A DNA stretch of 64,000 bases from contig CALOBN010000002.1 of NCBI GenBank assembly GCA_942491555.1, forward strand, positions 186,001 through 250,000, in the 5' to 3' direction. Position 1 is the stretch's first letter. Every line of letters begins with the position of its first letter. The translations under genes and the position numbers were made by a program. The DNA comes from Marinihelvus sp942491555 (GTDB lineage Bacteria > Pseudomonadota > Gammaproteobacteria > Xanthomonadales > SZUA-36). Below the pieces are notes generated by a model. It worked only from the letters and a program-made list of their open reading frames with translations, was not told where the DNA came from and searched no databases. Positions 62,299-64,000 of the stretch are shown one piece after another.

Positions 62299-64000
62299 TC
62301 AATTAAGCGGGCTTGCCGGCAGCGCCGTGAGTCTGCCTGCACGAAACACTGCCCACACCGGCTCACGCTGCAGGCGGAGGTCCTCACCCATGAACAGGTC
62401 GCCGGTCAGACCCGGGAATATGAACCCACGATCCTGATTCAAAAGATCGAGCCAGGGCAGCACGTTCCACGCATCCCGCCCCAGTGCGTAGAGCGAACTG
62501 AAGGCGCCGCCTCGCAACGAGGCCAGTTGCGGGCTGTCTTCATTGTCGGCCTGCAAGGCCCAACGGGTTGAGGGTATCTGGATGCCATTAAGGTCAATAT
62601 CGGCGTTCGGATCGGCCTTGCCGGTAAAAATACGGCTCATTGCGAAAACCGGCTTGCCGCCGGCATCAAAGAAGCGTAATTGTGGTTTGAGCTGGCGGCC
62701 CAGCGCCGGATCGGCAGCCATGAAAAAGGCGCCAAAGTCATCCCGCCGCGAGTCTTCAAATTCAAGCGGCAGATTTAAGGCGCTTTGCAATTGCCGGCGC
62801 CGTTGCCGGCCATCTTCGATTTGCAGCAGGCGGGTCAGCTTTTCCGAATGGTCTGCGTCTGAAGTGCTGAAACTTTCAATGGCAACGATTTCGCCACCAC
62901 CCGTCAGATACTCGTCAACAAAGGCGGCTTCTGTTCGCTCACCCCAGCCATCGTCCACGCGTAACAAAATGGTCCGTTGGTGACCATCTTCGAGCATGCG
63001 GCGGGCCACGGCCTCGGCTTCTGCTTCCTGAGACAGGGAGAAGCTGAACAAGTCAATCGCGTTGCCGGGTATGGCGCTCACCGGCTCGTTCAATGTTAAT
63101 CGTGGTGTGAGGGGGGCTTCCTGAGTGTCTTCTTCAGTTGGTGATAGTGATGGCCAGTTCAGCAGCAGTCCCGGCACGCTGGCGTCGGGGAGCGCAGCAA
63201 CCGCATCCACTGACTCACGCCGTAACGGACCGATGACCCATCCGAAGCCCTCGTCTTCGGCCTTGCGGTAGGCGGCGACTGCCGACTGCGGATCATCACC
63301 GACCGGCAGAAAAACCAGCTCCGAGCGGGCCGGGTTGTCCAGCCAGCTGGCGACAATGCCATCCCTGATCGCGGCACTCGCGGCTTCCAGTGACCCCTCC
63401 GCCGGCAACAATACAGCGATGCGCTGCGCGACCGCGAAACGCTGGCCGTACTGCCAGGCGAGTTCCAGGTACGTCTGCTCATCGACGGGTCCGAGTGGGT
63501 TCAGCGTGGTCCATTCGGTGGCAGCCTCCAGCAAGTCCCTGCGCGCGACCAGAGTAGCGCGAAGATCGATTGCCAGTGCAGCCCACTGACCCAGCCGCGT
63601 TGGCTGGCGCGCTTCTTCCTGCAGGCGGGTGCCGGGCACTTGTTCGAGCAGGTCCAGAACCTCGAGTGCGGCGCTGCTGTCGAGAGGCGAGTTGTTTTCG
63701 ATAATGCCGGCGGCATCAACCAGTAAAGCTGCATACGGATCGGTTTGCATCTGTTGCAGCGATTGCCGGGCTTTTGCCAGGCGTGGCCTGTCGCCGGTGG
63801 GCAAGCCATTGCTGGCGGCGGCCAGGAAAAACTCGGCGCGCGTTAGGTCCCGTGCGTTGAGCGCTATTTCACCGCGCAACAAGGCCTCTCTTGCCGAGTC
63901 TGCGCGACCCAGCAGGTTGCCGGATACACGGTCCAATGCCGCCGCGCTCTGTTCAGCCATGCCCGCCAGCCACCAGTTATCAGCGGCATTCAGGAAAGCG
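62299..64000 (-). CDS. lpoA: Penicillin-binding protein activator LpoA, partial
   Basis: This is the 3' part of a gene that starts beyond the right edge; the frame is open to base 64000. The visible chain (about 567 residues) has an N-terminal TPR-like helical part and a LppC/LpoA domain from about residue 205 of the visible part (RIAVLLPAEGSLEAASAAIRDG, then WVIGPLRRESVDAV), a type I periplasmic-binding-protein-like fold. LpoA is an outer-membrane lipoprotein that activates PBP1a. The signal and lipobox are outside the window. It is followed by yraN. Confidence 0.9.
   Translation of the reverse strand, partial: AFLNAADNWWLAGMAEQSAAALDRVSGNLLGRADSAREALLRGEIALNARDLTRAEFFLAAASNGLPTGDRPRLAKARQSLQQMQTDPYAALLVDAAGIIENNSPLDSSAALEVLDLLEQVPGTRLQEEARQPTRLGQWAALAIDLRATLVARRDLLEAATEWTTLNPLGPVDEQTYLELAWQYGQRFAVAQRIAVLLPAEGSLEAASAAIRDGIVASWLDNPARSELVFLPVGDDPQSAVAAYRKAEDEGFGWVIGPLRRESVDAVAALPDASVPGLLLNWPSLSPTEEDTQEAPLTPRLTLNEPVSAIPGNAIDLFSFSLSQEAEAEAVARRMLEDGHQRTILLRVDDGWGERTEAAFVDEYLTGGGEIVAIESFSTSDADHSEKLTRLLQIEDGRQRRRQLQSALNLPLEFEDSRRDDFGAFFMAADPALGRQLKPQLRFFDAGGKPVFAMSRIFTGKADPNADIDLNGIQIPSTRWALQADNEDSPQLASLRGGAFSSLYALGRDAWNVLPWLDLLNQDRGFIFPGLTGDLFMGEDLRLQREPVWAVFRAGRLTALPASPLN

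Overview
The window reads as a stretch of a Gammaproteobacterial chromosome, probably a marine or soil lineage near Chromatiales, Woeseiales or Xanthomonadales. The lineage is inferred from gene order and protein resemblance, not from a tree. Markers are pepP-ubiH-ubiI, OxyR with Cys199 and Cys208, pepA-holC-valS divergent from lptFG, a HolD-like gene next to rimI, an Xps-type type II secretion operon, and nrdR-ribD-ribE-ribBX-ribH-nusB-thiL-pgpA. Coding density is high, GC is moderately high, and most neighbours overlap by 4 bp (ATGA, GTGA, TTGA) or by TGATG. I saw no rRNA, tRNA, CRISPR array, insertion sequence or prophage.

Layout. 1-8919: end of pepP, the ubiquinone hydroxylases ubiH and ubiI, a CysK-type cysteine synthase converging on oxyR, an exported SRPBCC/START-like protein, trpS, the tRNA hydroxylase trhO and an MscS-type channel. 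8992-20922: proS, a DUF4124 protein, pssA, a HolD-like protein and rimI, then valS-holC-pepA (minus strand) divergent from lptF-lptG, and an RDD membrane protein. 21248-26282: a six-gene energy-transducing cluster (DUF3450 protein, long ExbB/TolQ-like protein, short ExbB, ExbD, TonB, TPR protein) closed by a clear terminator. 26365-32796: xerD, dsbC, purL and a small membrane protein that resembles exosortase H-associated proteins.

32953-44176 is a type II secretion operon in the order E-F-G-H-I-J-K-L-M-N/C-D plus a lipoprotein. No prepilin peptidase is present. It is followed by two Sec-exported proteins of unknown function, each with its own ribosome binding site and strong terminator, and a periplasmic parvulin (44328-48106). 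These are candidates for T2SS cargo or surface-layer proteins and a folding helper.

48145-54612 is a compact surface-polysaccharide locus: Wzm-like permease, Wzt-like ATPase with a C-terminal extra domain, NodB-type deacetylase, GT2, methyltransferase with a C-terminal coiled coil, GT2, and an SDR that lacks the usual Tyr-x3-Lys. The pairing of an extended Wzt with a coiled-coil methyltransferase suggests a capped glycan recognised for export. This and the exported-protein region are the most interesting parts of the window.

54744-64000 returns to core genes: glyA, nrdR, the riboflavin genes (with a RibBX whose GTP cyclohydrolase II half is degenerate), nusB, thiL and pgpA, then on the minus strand yraN and lpoA, which runs off the right edge.
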